This document shows, in pieces, positions 1 to 14,337 of a stretch of 64,000 bases of DNA. The stretch covers positions 73,860,514-73,924,513 of the forward strand of contig NC_133063.1 in NCBI RefSeq assembly GCF_048771995.1, in the 5' to 3' direction. Positions within the stretch are counted from its first letter, which is position 1. Every line of letters begins with the position of its first letter. The stretch is from Taeniopygia guttata (Eukaryota; Chordata; Aves; Passeriformes; Estrildidae). A program made the position numbers and the translations under genes. Below the pieces are notes generated by a model. It searched no databases and was not told where the DNA came from. It saw nothing but the letters and a program-made list of their open reading frames with translations.

Positions 1-3000
1 ATAGCTGAGGGCAGTGGCTAGGAAATTCTAAGTGTGCTTCACTACTCCATTGATATGTTAAATTTTTGCAATGTGGATTTTGAGGGGAGACCAGGATCTT
101 GAATAAGAAAAACATCAGGAGATCCTTATTTTTCAGGAACTGGCTATACAGGTCAGGGATAAGGCAGCCTCGAGAATTTGGCACTATAAGTATTACAAAG
201 CTTTTAGAGACAGTCTTATGACATTTGTTTATTTAACACCAGATCCTTCATAAGGCTTCCATGAAGGTAAAGGAAAGTAATAAGAATGTCTTCTCAGACA
301 TCCCAGCAAGGCTGTATGTGATCTATCAATGTTCAGCAGGCAGATGCAACCAATTCCCACTGGTATGGTATTAACAAGGAGCCTACCTTAAAAGTTTTCT
401 CCTGTGTTTTTCTTTTCTGATGCCCCTCAAGTATAGCCTAAGAGTTCAATGAAATTAATATACGATGAGATAAACCCTGTCCAGACAAGGCAGGTGTATT
501 GTCAGAGTAGAACATAAAGAGACCTTTTAGGCCAAATAATGTAAGAGGCTGTTTTCTCTCAGGAGGGAAAGATCCCCTCTCAGGGAACTCCCTAATATTT
601 GGAGATTGTCAACTAAGGGCTACTTGGAGGTCTCTGCAAAGATCCTAGGTAAGCTTTCCTCTTACTATGTCACTTCTAGTATTTTAAAGTATGGTTGAAT
701 ATTCTTATGAAATCATGCTACAAAATGGTATAAACCAGCAGGACTCAACTAGAAACAGTGAAAGAAGAAAAGTTAGAGGCATAATTTACAGTTATGGTAT
801 TAAACACCCCAAAAAAATCCTTCTAGTCAAAATTTCAGCTTTGCCAAGCACAGCAGTCATTAGGTTGATGCAACATGTATCCTCTTTAGCATAATCCCAA
901 AATGGGTGTCAGACTATATATATGCATATGCACACAGTTAGAACTTCATAGTTCTCATTAGTGTTATGGGAGTGAAAGGGAATTATCTTAGAAATATCTT
1001 TTGCACCTCTCCAAAAACTGTCCTTGTAGTCGTGTTATCTGGATAATCTCCACTTCTAGACTCTTGCAGGCAACTTCTAGACTGAGGAAGAGCATTCAAG
1101 GGGAAGAGAGAAACTAATGAAAGTCTGGCTGACATTTTGATCATACTCATGCATTTATCAAGATTATCCCAAAGGCATATGTCACAGGAAGAGAGTAGTT
1201 TTTCCATATTAAATATGGCATTAACCTTCTATCCTATCTTGCTCCCTTTGCTATTCCCAAGCTCTGTAAATATTTCAGATGTCTTCTGCCCCACTCCTGC
1301 ACCACTTGGCTGTTAAAAATGGCAAGACACTGAAAAGCTCAAATTTAATCCTCATTTTTTCTGTCTCTAAGGTAATTAATTTTCATTCATTTCTTTGTGC
1401 TTGCAGTCAAAGGTATCTGATTGTTAAACATCCACTTCAAGTTGCTCTTCTGCCTCCCAAAGATGCACTAGAGCTCAAATAATCCAGATACAAGCCTCTC
1501 AGAACCTTGTATCAGTCTGTGTCTGTTCCATTCTGGTTTTCATGCTACTTTGCAATTCACAAATGTATTGTGGGAAAAATTAAATAAATAAATTATCTTT
1601 TCTCTTTTGAGAAAGGGTTGGAAGTTTGTGGAAAAAGCATTTTTTTCAAGTCTGGGGTGGTGTCAATCCACACTGGTCTGATAGCTAAGAAATGTTCGCT
1701 ACTGTCCATTTTTACCCATTTACCCACCCTCCATTTGTGGGAATGCTTCATTCAATAGTTATAGGGGGACTATTGTTCTGTACCAAAATATTTCAGTAGG
1801 AGATGAGAGAAATCCTTGAGCAACTGACTAAGAGTTTTGGTAGTAAATGATATAGTAGCTGTCATGAAAAGTCAATAGGAATCTTTTTGTAGATAACAAC
1901 AACATATACATATTAATAGGTCTGTATCTGACAAATACTTTAATTTTTAACCTACCAAGAGGGGGATATTTACCCGGACTAGGGATTTTGACACACTACC
2001 CTGCCTTATATAAACTTTACCAATCGGCAGCTAGGTCCTGGACCAGAATCGTGTTGGGCCAAATCAGGACACTTTAAGACAAGTTTTAACCCAGCCACAC
2101 AAAGGACTGTCATTTACTACATGAGAACAATGGCTCTCATCAGAACAAAGACGTGAATATTTTGTGCCCACAAAAGCACCAGTAAACCAAGCAGACTAAA
2201 ACTGTGTCTTAGAATGATTCTACTTCAAAGTAAAATGAGTCCATATGTTGAGAACAGAAAAGAAAAGTTATGATTTGAAGCTTCAGAAGCAGTTTTCCTG
2301 TGAACCTTTTAGGTTGTATATAAGTAGAAGGAAATCATAGCGGCAACAAGAATTTTTTTTTCTTATATTGATTTTTGTTACATTTCTGGTGACTTACTGA
2401 GTAGGTAGCTAGAAGCAATTTATAAATACAGTAACACCATCAGACTCCAGAGCAAAGAAGTACCACAGGTTGTACACAATAGAAGAATAATTCAGTGCAA
2501 TTGCTCCACCTTACCTATGTGGGTGAAATTCAGTACTAGCCCCCTAATTTCAGTGATTTAGGGCATTGTATATTGACTGAGGGTTAAAGTACTTTCAACA
2601 GTATCCTTTAGTTAATTTTTTTTCTGGTATGAAAGTGAAAGAGTTAAATAAAATGCATGTTATCATTTTATACCATTTTAATAAGAATAAGATTATACTT
2701 GGTTAAGTCTGTAATTTTTCTTTGTACCTATTTGCACTCTCAAAATTCTTAAAATTCCATCTGTCCTTCAAAATAGTCCACCCACACATGTGTAAGTACC
2801 TTACACATAAGTTTACAGCTCAAGGAGAAAAGAGTCCAGCAAAATCAGTAAATTAAGTTCTCTTCATTCTTTCACTGATGGAAGTTTTAGGCAGTTTCAG
2901 AGATGACTTGATTGAAGTTATAATACTATTGATGAGAATTTCATACCTTACAGACACTATATGTAAGATTATTGCTTTTCATGTGGAGTTCTGTGGCCAA

Positions 3001-5489
3001 AATAAGAAAAAATACCTTTACTCAAGTGTTTGTTAATATCATTCATTTATTTGTCCTTGCAAGACATCATGATAAAAACCAGAAAAATATTTGAAAATGC
3101 TTTTTTTTTACTTCCAGAACTCAGAAAATGCAGTTGCCTTTTAAGACAGGTTGTTAAATTTGAATCCCCTAAATTATAAATATAAATAATATATGGCAAG
3201 ATTGACCTCCAGACAAAAAAGAAGGATGTGAAAACTCTAGAGACTGAACCTCAGGAGCACAAGAAGTTCTGCCTGCACATCTTGGTGAGCAGGTTACAGA
3301 AGTTACTTCATCTGAGGATGAATCCTGCATAGCTTCTGCTAGTGGAACTGACCAGAGAAAATGAAAGAACCTTTTCTTTTAGTGGGCTGAAATGCATGTT
3401 TTGGCAACTCTTACTATCTCTCTTCTTACTGAGCATACTCCCTATTGCACCTCTCCCTGAAGACTATTGTTAATCAGTGTCAACCCAGTGTGGTCATTCC
3501 CATGCATACACTGGTTGAACTTGACCTCAGCTCAAGCGGGGAAGTCCCAAGACAGACTTGTGTCACTGTTGAGGGACACACTGTGTGTCACTCACAGGGA
3601 TCAAGTGAGCTGCAAGAGTTTGCCTGCCTGAATCCAGACTGCAAGGGGGAAGGCAACAGCTGGGATGTGAGGGCAGAGAGAATGAACCACAGCCAAAAGT
3701 TCAGTGGAAGAATTATCTATTATTCATACAACTGTTTCTGTGTTGAGGCTTTGGTACCTTCTCAAACCCTAAAATTTTATGTGTTCTGTACATAGCTGTG
3801 GGATTAGCAATGGCCAAATATTGCCAGTTAGAAAATCCAACAAAATTTTTTACTGATTCAAGACATTTCAGGAGAAGGGCTCAAGATAGCTATGCTTCTG
3901 ACTATACAGGAGATGCAAAACTGTTTAAATAAGCTCTGTGGCTACTCACAATATCTGGCTAAAGAATTGAAGCTAAATATTCATACAGGTGGATAAAAAA
4001 ATTTTTGTCCTGATTTAGTGACTTTGTTTTCATCCTTAATTAAAAGACTGAAACACGTATACAGGAACAATCAGATTTAATTCCATTCCTGCTCTTTAAG
4101 TTTTTCAGCTGGGTTTATCTTGATATGGTCTGTTGAGAACTTCAAAAGGGAACACTGTATTTTGAACTTCTAGGTGTCATTTGTATTCAAGGATGGTAGC
4201 TGATGGCATTTCACTTCCTGAGCTAGAAAATTTCAGGTAGCTGAATGTTCTACTATCATGTTTTATACTTGCCAGGAAATGCATGAAAAACTAGAAATTT
4301 TGTTAAGGACAGATGCAGATTCAGCTCACAACTACTGGAAGATTTTCTCTCCCACAGTGCTTCCTGTCACAATAGACCTTTATCCTTGAAGGTGCTGGGG
4401 TCTCGCACCTCCAAGGTTCTTAGACATGTAGAGAAGTCTCTTTGCTTGCAGCTGGAGAAGTCTCAAAACCTACCACCAACTGGTCACTAATGCCTTAGGC
4501 TTTGGACCCAGCCTTTAAATCTTTGCTTATATGTGTCATCTTGATAAAGTTCCATGGGACAACTCATATGAGTAAGTGTCTGAACAGCTCACTTTCTTTG
4601 TGTTGCTTGTTAGTGCTTGTGTGCTTTGATATGCAATGTGTCTAAATCACCACATAGCATTTTATTTTTATTTTCATAAAATACTTGAATTAAATTACAC
4701 TGATATGAAATATGCCTCTGGCCCCATGTAGATGTTTCCAAAAAGCCTAATAACAAACAGATCACAGGGTAGAAGATATTTCCAAGCCTAACTGCTTTTC
4801 AGAGTTCTGATTACAAGAAAAGCCATGCTGCCGATGTTGCTTTAACTGTGATGTTAAAATGAAAACTCATTGTTGCATCCCAGGGGGATTCAGGAACATT
4901 GACTTTGCTGCCCATCTGAAATGGTATAATGTTCTCTATTTCTATCATATGGGTATCAGTTCCAAGTTGGAAACCAGCCTTCTCTCATAATTCAAGCTGG
5001 GGCTATACTGATGCAAACCTTCTCAGATATTATAAGCCAGTATGAGCTCAAAAAAAGAATTCACTGCTCAAGGCCAAATAGCTTCAAAGCTAACAATCCT
5101 CCAGAGTCAGTGTGAAAGTGTTGAAACTGTCAATGTCAACTTACACCATGCATAGTGAGTGTAAAACTTCAATAATGACATCATGGAGAAAAGGACAAAG
5201 GGCAGGCACTACACAGAAAAGTGCCAGTGTTCTTCAAATCTTTGAAACCTTCAAGGATTTATCTGGACTAACACTTCTACACATAGTCATTGGGGTCTTA
5301 GGCTATACTGATTAAGGACTTAGCTTATTCAAAGGCTCTCACTGATAGCAAGGATGACAAGGTTTCAGCAGTTATATTGGATTCCATTAGCTTTCACTTA
5401 AAAAAAACATACCCCAAAACCCTCAGGAGCCAGGTTTTTTTTTTTCTGCCTCTGATTTTCTTTGTTTGAGTCAGCCTTTATTTTTTTCC

Positions 5490-5553
5490 CTTAACACACA
5501 CATATACACACATGCATGCATGTATGCACACACACATTAATATATATTAATGT
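5490..5553 (+). repeat. CA/TGCA low-complexity block ending in a 20-bp palindrome
   Basis: ACACAC and ATGCATGCATG runs lead into the perfect palindrome ACATTAATATATATTAATGT at 5534-5553. Confidence 0.85.
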
Positions 5554-8500
5554 CTGGGTTTGAATCACAAACAGGTTTTGCAGCACTTGTGCTCTTAGTT
5601 CTCAGAATGCAGATCCCAGAAGAATTGAATCAATCCTTCAGGAATTCCCTGAAGCACCACATAACATGTTCACTCATTTCAGCTGCACTTAGGGCAACAG
5701 ATACACTTTTAAAAGCAGAAAAACATATCAGAGAAGGAGGGAGGGGTGTTCTAGTTTTAAAAAAAATCAGATAATCAAGAGATAAATTAAAAAGTGAGAC
5801 TCTGTGGTTTTGATATCAGGGATAAGTACCTATCCTAATGCTTTTAGTACATACTGCAGAAATAAGTGTAATGGAGGACAGGCAGGCTTCCTTTCTAACT
5901 AGAGAAGAAGAGAGTCAGAGAGTCAGCCCCAGAAAACGACCAAATAGATGGAAGACTCGAAGAAGGAACTGCTTCCTCTATCCTCCCTGTCTTGTTTGTG
6001 AGAACTGTAAAATTATCCATGTTGTACTGTGCAGATATGCAGTAACAGCTGGGGTCCCAAAGTAAATGTCTTCTAAATATCTTGTAAAGAAACAAGAAGA
6101 ATCACCTGTTGTTAAACACATGGCAAAAAGAAGATGAAGAAAGATAATTTAACTATTATTTAATAACTTAGTTATTCTCCTATTATTCAAGAGCTTGTGA
6201 CAGGGTACTGGATGCAGGCCATCCAACTCTTAACCCAACACCTGAAGCCCCAGGTCATTCCTTATTCTTTAATTTCTCATTTCTACTTTCTTCTAGTTCT
6301 GCTGTAGGTATCACCAGTTTCTTGTCACCTCAGCAGTGCCAGTGCCCCTGGCACATTTCAGTTGCTTAACACAGGACTTTCTGTGGTGCTGTGTAATCCA
6401 TTCTGGAATCTGTGCAACCCATGACATCTGTAGGGAGCTGGCAGATCTGACACAGGGTGATACAGTTGACAATACAGCACAAAACTTTTTTTTTAATCCA
6501 TCAAAGGTATCTATGTTTACTCTGTTATTACAGCCCAAGTAATTTTTTGTGTATCAATTCCACTCATGCTAGTCAAAAAAGGCTTTTCAGGAAAACAAAC
6601 CAGCTGATAGTTGTTTCTTTATACATAGAAAAATATGAGGTGGGAGACAGTTGAGGGAGCTTCAAGTTATTGCAGCCTTACCTAGCTCTGGAATGGAAAA
6701 TTGTAAAAAGCTCGATCTGTGGGTTACTAAGCTCAAGCTAGTAAGTTATACTTAGAAGCAAGGTTTGTTTTTTAAATATAATTATCCTCCTTTGAAGACC
6801 CGAGGCAATAACGCTCTGTGGGATAAATCTGCAGGCCCACACTAGCACAGAGGGGCTCTCTGATACTGTTTGCAGCAGCAGCCTGGAGATACTCTGTGTG
6901 GTTTGCAGGTTCACCTGGAAATTGAACCAATTCACAGCCACAGTGGCCAACTTTAAATCTGGAGTTTCTGCAGACAGAGTCAGATCATGGGATGAATTCT
7001 GCCGTAATAGGTTTGAGGGCTCCCTGCCTCCTGTACCACCACCATTCTTATCTTGGCCCCTCACAGAACTCACAGATTTGCCACCGAGATGTGGACTCTC
7101 TTATTCCAGGTGCACCAAAAGTCATTGTCTTTGGGCTTATGACCTCTGGGTTTTAAGCAATATCCCAAGGGTTTATTTTTCACTTTCTTATTGTTGTTGC
7201 TAACTTAAAACCAGCTGTTTATTTTTCTTGGTGCCCTTCAAAAATAAATTAGCATGAAAGGATTGAAGGGGCGAAGGGAGCGGACAAGAACAAGGGGGAG
7301 GAGGGAATACTCTACCTCTTTTACAAGCTGCTCTCTTCTCTGCTAATGCTCTTGTTTTGCTGAAGGGACTGTACCACAATGCTGAATTTAAACTTTTACG
7401 AGAAAGATTTTGATTATATTCCGTGAGGTGATCTCCTCAAACATATTTCCTTTTGGGGTCGCTGTAGTGATTGTGTACCCAGGCATACACAAAGCTAGGT
7501 TAACTGCTGCTGGACTGTTATTTCAGTCACTCTCACTTTACATCCACATTAGTTCACTGACTTCCTTGAATCTCTCTCCAGCTTGTATAGTGAGATTAGC
7601 ATGGGGCTATTCTGGAGAGGGCTGCTTTTTCATTTTTCAATTACACCTATATATCATAAGGAACCCACATGAAAATCAGAACACTGGTCTTGCAATTTAA
7701 AACTGTTATAGTTAAGTTTCATTGTGAGAGAAGAATTTAGGCACTTTCTTTTTCTGGGGTAATTCTTTCATTTTCTTGACAAAGTTCTTACTTTGTGGTG
7801 GTTATGAGCCTACTTGATGGACTCTTTCTTACCAGAGCTTGCCACTTATACAGTTTCACTGTTGAAGGACTTGCTGAAATCCTATGCTATACCTCTACAA
7901 AGAATAAAATTCTCCTCAGGGCGAAGAGCAAGCACAATGTGGGACTGCATTTGAATGCCACTGGAGGAATAAATACTTTTTTGTGACTTTCAAATCTGTA
8001 CCCATTATTCCATAAAAGGCATCAAGCATATTGTTTCTGCCTAGGTAACATTCCATAATTGCATCCAGCTGGAAGGAAAGAAGACCAGACAAAAACTGAG
8101 GGCGTCGGCTTCACTGATAATACCTCACCACTAATCCACTAAAACAGCTCAGGAACATCAGGATTTTAAGAAACTCCTGCCCCAGCCAACGCTTTGTTCT
8201 GATACAAAGTTTGAAAATGAATGCTGCTCAATATATTTCAGGCTTCAGCCTGAAGTCCTCCTTTTCTCTGCAGTTATCCCAGTATCTAGTATAGGAACAA
8301 CCCAATTTTTGAAGGTGATCTTTCACTAGCAGTGCCTTCTCTTCTTCTTACCACAGCCACAGTGTGACTACAAGAAATACACATCATATTCAGTAGAGGA
8401 AGGGTAGATGGATATCTAACCTTTGAAGACCTGCATGGAAGTCAGCCACTTTCTCAAGGAATTAATATAAGACGGTAAGTGTAGATAAAATACTCTGCCT

Positions 8501-11500
8501 CCTTGTGGCCTCTCTGAAAAGGTGGTGGCCCATGCCACAGTGAGCACCTGAGAGGGCAGTTACTTCTTTCTTTCAACTCTACATCCAGCGCTTGCTGATT
8601 TCTTTCTCTGTGATTAATGTCCATCACTGCCTAATCTGCCTAGCTGGATCTCCTGTTCTGACTTTTCCAGTAATTTATGAGCAATATATTCTCTCATAGA
8701 GCTCCTCATGAAGACACACTCATCAGCTAGGGATTTTTGGGTGACAAAGACCTTGCTAAGATTTTAGAAAGGGTGAACTGTGGAAAGCATTGGAGTACCA
8801 CAGACCGAACACATATGATCTATCCTTTAGCTCATTCCCTCGTCAGTGGAATGACACTGAAATTTAGAACCTGTCCTACTGCCCTAATATGCTGCCTCTG
8901 AAGAAGTCTTATTAGTCTTCACAATATTATGACAATCTCTATTGAGAAGGCAAAATGAGAAGGCCAACTATACAGTGTCTATGAAAAATAGACATGGAAG
9001 AGATTAAGATATGGTGCACAGTACCAAAGAGGATAGCAAAGAGCTGAGAGCAGCTGTATACCATTCTATGTCCACTTGAGATTTCAAATCTTTGCAGCAG
9101 TTTTGCAAAGCAAAGCACTCTCCCCTCAGAATGCAGCAGGACACAGGAGTATAGTCACAAGACTAGTCTTATGACTCTAAATAATCACAGTCTTGCCCGT
9201 TGTGTAATGTCATCACTGAAAAAGCTGGTTGTACTAATAGGAAGTGATGGCTGATCCTGTTTAGAGAAACATTTCTAAGAAGCAACAAGCGGTATATTAT
9301 CAGAAGGACTTTTAGATTTTCACATCTCTTCTCCTGGGGGTGCCTGCAGATAAAGAAGAAGTAGGCAGGAAAAGTAAATATTTACTTACTTTTCTTTTTA
9401 AATCACTAAGTACAGTGCTGCAAATGCAGTTGCATTTGTTCTATAAATCACATAATGACTCAATAAAAGCAAGAAAGACGTGTAGCAACAAGGGAGGATG
9501 AAAGAGTGAAGAATTCTGTAGGCCAATTATGGTAACTTTGCGTTTCTCCTTTCATGCAGGCTGTCCGCAGCATGTACATGGTCATGGTCTGTTTTTAACC
9601 CTCCTGAGATAGGCTCAGAACAGCTCAGCTCAAAGAATGATTTCTCCAAATTTGTCCCCTTAGCTGAACTACGTACACAATTCATTTTGTAAGAAGTGAT
9701 TAGCTTGCAGATCTTACCGCATAATTTACAGATGTTTTGCTGGAGGCCAAATTCTGCTTGATTTGCATAGCTATTTCCACCATTGTTAACTCTGGTTTTT
9801 ACATGACACTGAATTATGACAGTATTAGAATGCCTTTGGTCCATAAACTACCATGAAGGCCCAGTAAAATATGTTCTGTACTATATATGTTATTGCATAA
9901 ACAACAAAGAGTCAATGTGGAAAAATGAGTTGCCCACAGTCACAAGAGAAATTATCATCTGTCAAGACCTGCCAGTTCCTAAAATTCCTGTTTATACTAT
10001 TCTTTTCTTGATCTCCCATTTCAAAGTCTAGCCAAGATGTGCACTGGTGGAAAAATCTTGTGGCTTCTCCTTTCCTGAACGTCCATCACAACCCACGGTA
10101 TTGCTGTTGGGAGAGCATGTCTCTACAAGCTGTACTTAAATATCTTCTGCATGCAAATCATCAGCAGCATATGACCCACCCAGAAACAGCTGCAGCATGC
10201 ATATGATCTTGGAAATGGGAATTGCTCCTACTGATCAGCTTTGTTCAAGAGCCTATGTTCACTGAGAGAGTAGATTTGGATATAGCTGAGTCCTGTGGTG
10301 TTGGAGCTGAAAGGCAAGCCTACCTTTGTCTTCATATGGATGAAGTACTCAGGTTGCAGTCATCATCTTTCTGAAGCTCTTTCCAGTGTAACGTCTGCAT
10401 CAAGTAGTATTAGGCCCTGATAACAGAAGCCTGAACCAGAAATTTCTTTCCCCAAACCTGCACTAATCCCCCATGTCCTTTCAGTGACATGCCTGCCAGT
10501 TTGCTTTCCCCAACAAGACCTCTATACAGAACAACAGTCATACACACTGCTATACCTATTAACTATTCAAACTGAATGTGCTCTCACCCACACACGCACC
10601 CCAAACAGCATGCACACATATGCCTCCTGCATGGAAGGAAATGCTTTGCACAAGGAATTGCAATGGAGGTGTAGTTTTGCATACTGAAGTGTCAAGTTTG
10701 CCATCTAAATCAGGTACATCATCTACTCATTCCAGTGCTCTAAGTTACCCTTTGAAACAGATGTCTTCCCTCTTGAGTTAGGTTGGTGGCCTGCTTGTGA
10801 TGACAACAAGTAGCTAATCAAGACCTATGACAACCACTCTGACAGATACTCTCTCATAAACCTACTTGCAGTAGTTTTAAAGCTAATCACCCCCTCCAGT
10901 TGCAAGGATGTGTGCCCATACATCAGGTGCTCCAGTCCATGTCTGGTGTATTAAATGCAACCACCAAGCTGTGAACTGCATCAGCTGAGGCATCGGCACA
11001 CCCGCTGTTTTGTCCATTTTGCTGACCCTGCAGCGAGACTATCCCCAGTGAGGCCAGTCTCATAGTTAGCAGATAGAATTTGATTTGCCAGGGAAGGCCT
11101 GTCAGGATCCTATGGGTACAAAGAGCAGAAATTTTTATTAAGGAAATATATTTGCATAACATACATCAAAAGAGGAATATAAAGATATGCTTTTCCCCCA
11201 TACAGTGGAAATAATAGATAGAGGCTCACCTGCTTCTTGTGCGGGCCACCTTCAGAGGCACCTGCTGATACAGTCTCATTCTCTTTTCTCTCTGAAACTC
11301 TTGTCACACAAATGAGAGTTTTTTTTCATTCCTCACTCATGCCCTTCATGAAAGACAGCAGTAGTCTCCATGTGCTGTAATTGGACTGACTGGCTGGCTG
11401 ATTCCTGTTCTTCCCTTGTGCAGCCCTGGAAACCTGGGAGAAAAAAGGTGGAACAACCAGCCACTCAAAAAAACCCCAGACTATTTAAAAGGTTAAGGAG

Positions 11501-12399
11501 TAGAGCATGAAACTTCTGTCTGTTACAGACGACTGGGCATTGCAATTCGGATGTCTTGTTCCTAATACTTCCATACTATGATTATCACAAGGATATCAAA
11601 GGATAAGAAAGACAAGCCATTCTCATTGGGAACTTTTAAAGGTGATTTTTGTGAGTTGAGTGTTACACTTCCTTTTTTTCTAAAATATGACAATGCTTGA
11701 GAAAGCAAGGTACAATATGCTTAGCTTAAACTGTCTAAAGGATCTTAAATGTTGTGCATGTTCAAAAAACATTCTGGGTGTATGCACATGCACCTAAGTC
11801 AAGAAATCCTTCTATCATTATCCTGAGTGTTGCTTACAGTAAAAAGAGAATGCTTACACAACCTCAATGTCAGTAAGTCTGAATTGATAGTGATGTTCTT
11901 ACTGTGTTAAAATGATGATTAACAATAATATGCAGTTAATCTTGCAGGTTAACTTCTCCTCAGCTCAGCACACTTCTTTCATTTACATTTGCTTCATCCT
12001 CTCCCAGATCATAAACAAAGGAGCTGCTGATTTTGGTCACCAGTACCAAGCATTTCAGTATTCTGGTAATTCTGTATATTTATATCCTTACTGAAGTGTC
12101 CTCCTTTTTTTCCCCCCCTCTCCTTTTTACTTACCCAGCCTGCATCAGACCTCTATCTATTCTCCCTCCTCATTCTGGTCTTCTGTGCTTCTCCTATGTG
12201 GGTTCCTCAGAAAAAGGCAAACATCAAGAAATTCCTCTAAACTGGGACCACAGACTCAGCTCTCATTCACTTGGAGCAATCTTGCTGCAGTGTTCTTGCG
12301 CATATATCTCCTCTGTGATTCCCCCTTTCAGACATAACTACAACTGTATCTTAATCATCTTACTGCAAGGGCTAACCAGAGTTCCAGCACTCCAAAAAA

Positions 12400-12450
12400 C
12401 AGATAAGTATGTTCTTCTGTAAGTATGAGGCAGATAAGTATGTTCTTCTG
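12400..12450 (+). repeat. Exact 20-bp direct repeat, 31-bp spacing
   Basis: CAGATAAGTATGTTCTTCTG occurs at 12400-12419 and again at 12431-12450. It looks like a recent local duplication with a short spacer. Confidence 0.9.
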
Positions 12451-13292
12451 CCAAAAATATGTCAGTCAGTCACAAAATCAAAAACTCCTCCATCGGCTGG
12501 TGCAACATAAAGGCGGATGGAAAGTACAGATTCAGTTCTTCATTCTGCCAATCTTTAAAATGGGACTGTCCATGTTTTTATCAGAGGGTCAGGAGTCAGA
12601 AGGAGTAATATTTTGATTTCTTCCCACTACTTACAATTCCAGCAATAAAAAAATATTCAAAAGGGCTGATAATAAGACTGTTTTTAAAGCTTACAAAACA
12701 TTTGTAAGCTCATAAAAGATTATACCTTCTGAGATCTGAGGCTGACTCAAACTACATTCCAGAGCACAGCTCATCTTGTGTTGTCCATTTTTGCTTGGTG
12801 CTACCCTTAGAAACTTTTCCTATCCCAGGAATAAATTTTGTGCTAAAGAACAAATGAATAAATAAATAATCCCCTGCATTTAGTGGTCACTACTTCAACC
12901 TCTAAGGTGTTGGCAAGACTGAGAATTTTGTAAAAGAGGGAAGGTAATGTGTAACACAATGGGCTTAGCCCTCTCTGAGGCATGTGGTGTAGCAGTTAAA
13001 GATATTATGGAACAACCATCATACCTTATGCCTTGATTTTGTCAGCATCTCATGGTTGCTGTAAGCTACACTGGCAAGATTACTGAATTGTGTAGTTTTC
13101 CCTCTTAATCCTTCTTCCTTTGCCTACTCATAGGCCTAACATATTAGAAAAAATGAAAATCTTCTTTACAGTGTTTTTACTGGCTCTGAAAAGTTGATCT
13201 TTCAGGACTGTTAACTGACATATTGAATTTGGCTCTTATGGTAATTGTTTAAATGTTATAGAAGCTTTAACATGTCATCTGTTAAACTTATT

Positions 13293-13500
13293 GGTGATGC
13301 AGCTGTTCAACATGCAGTATGGGTAACATTTACATGATTTACTGGGTGACGTACAGTTTTTGATTCAATAGTAATGTATTTGATTCAATAGGTGATGCGT
13401 CTAATTCAACTGGGAGTCCATGTAATTCAAAGGTGATGCATTTGATTCACTAGCTGATGTACCTGATTTAGAAGGTGATGGATCTAGTTCACTGAAAATG
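13293..13500 (+). repeat. Degenerate tandem repeat, unit about 21 bp
   Basis: At least six consecutive units of 20-21 bp start GGTGATG or a variant and share a core GGTGATGCATTTGATTC followed by A-rich bases. Units begin near 13361 (GTAATGTA), 13391, 13411, 13433, 13452 and 13473, with two or three weaker units upstream to 13293. Neighbouring units differ at several positions, so the array is old. No coding function is evident. Confidence 0.75.
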
Positions 13501-14337
13501 ATTCCAATTCCCCCATGCAAGGTATTTACTTCAGTGTGTGATGAATGGGCTTTAATAATAATACATGTTTCTCTGATAGTGGATGTATTGACTTCAATTT
13601 ATATCCCAAGTTTCCCAAATCTGGAGTGGGCTGGAGTAACACCTTGCAGCCACCATTTAGGTGAGGATCACCAGCAGTGTGAAACATTAGTCACTAAAAT
13701 AATGGGAGCAAATTATGTGGTAAAAGCTGTGCTTCCCAGATGAAATATTTTCACCAGATGTGATGTGGGGATACAAATGCCCTGTCACTGCTGTTATTGC
13801 TACCACAGTACATGACAAAAATCCCCAAATCCATTTACCTTTAGTGTCATTGCTGGGATTACATACTGAGTACTTATTTCCCCAGAGTTATGTGAGCTCT
13901 CAAATAGCAGCATCTGAACTAACAGCTCCACTTACCTCATTTTTGTGTGGGCTTTTATTTTGTTAGAGGTCGGCAAATATTTAGCTCTGGTGCAAATGGG
14001 GAAAAGGGGGTTGGTAAAGAGCAGTATCATATGGGGTAAGGCATGTGGGAACTCAGGCCTGCGTAGCATACTGCTAATCGCCATGTCTTCACTAGAATCA
14101 TATCCTGGTAAAACTTAGGGAAGCTTCTGCTTCACAAGTATTTGTTCATTGTTTTTCAGCTGGTTATTGCCAACACTAGAAGCACATTTCTGAATAGGTC
14201 AGTTTCATTGTCCTGTCCCTCATGGGTTTTACCTCCAAAATCAGTGGAAGAATCTTTGGGTGGTGGTTGAGTTATTTTGCAAATGCAGATTACAATTTCA
14301 GCCACCAATATGGAACCTTTGCTTGTACTCCTACAAC
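13501..14337. other. Intergenic unique sequence
   Basis: No gene, transposon or RNA recognised between the 21-bp repeat and the A/C block. Open frames are under 85 codons. Confidence 0.7.

Larger units (their letters stand above)
1..13292. other. Intergenic, no gene recognised
   Basis: AT-rich, mostly unique DNA downstream of BNC2. Open frames here are short (116 codons at most, at 3445-3795 on plus), lack recognisable domains and have no splice or start context that would support a gene. Apart from the CA block and palindrome near 5.5 kb, and a short exact direct repeat at 12.40-12.45 kb, I see no repeat or RNA gene. Confidence 0.7.

Noticed and set aside
3445..3795. 116-codon plus-strand frame
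   Set aside because: No domain, signal peptide or splice context; length is within chance for this much sequence.
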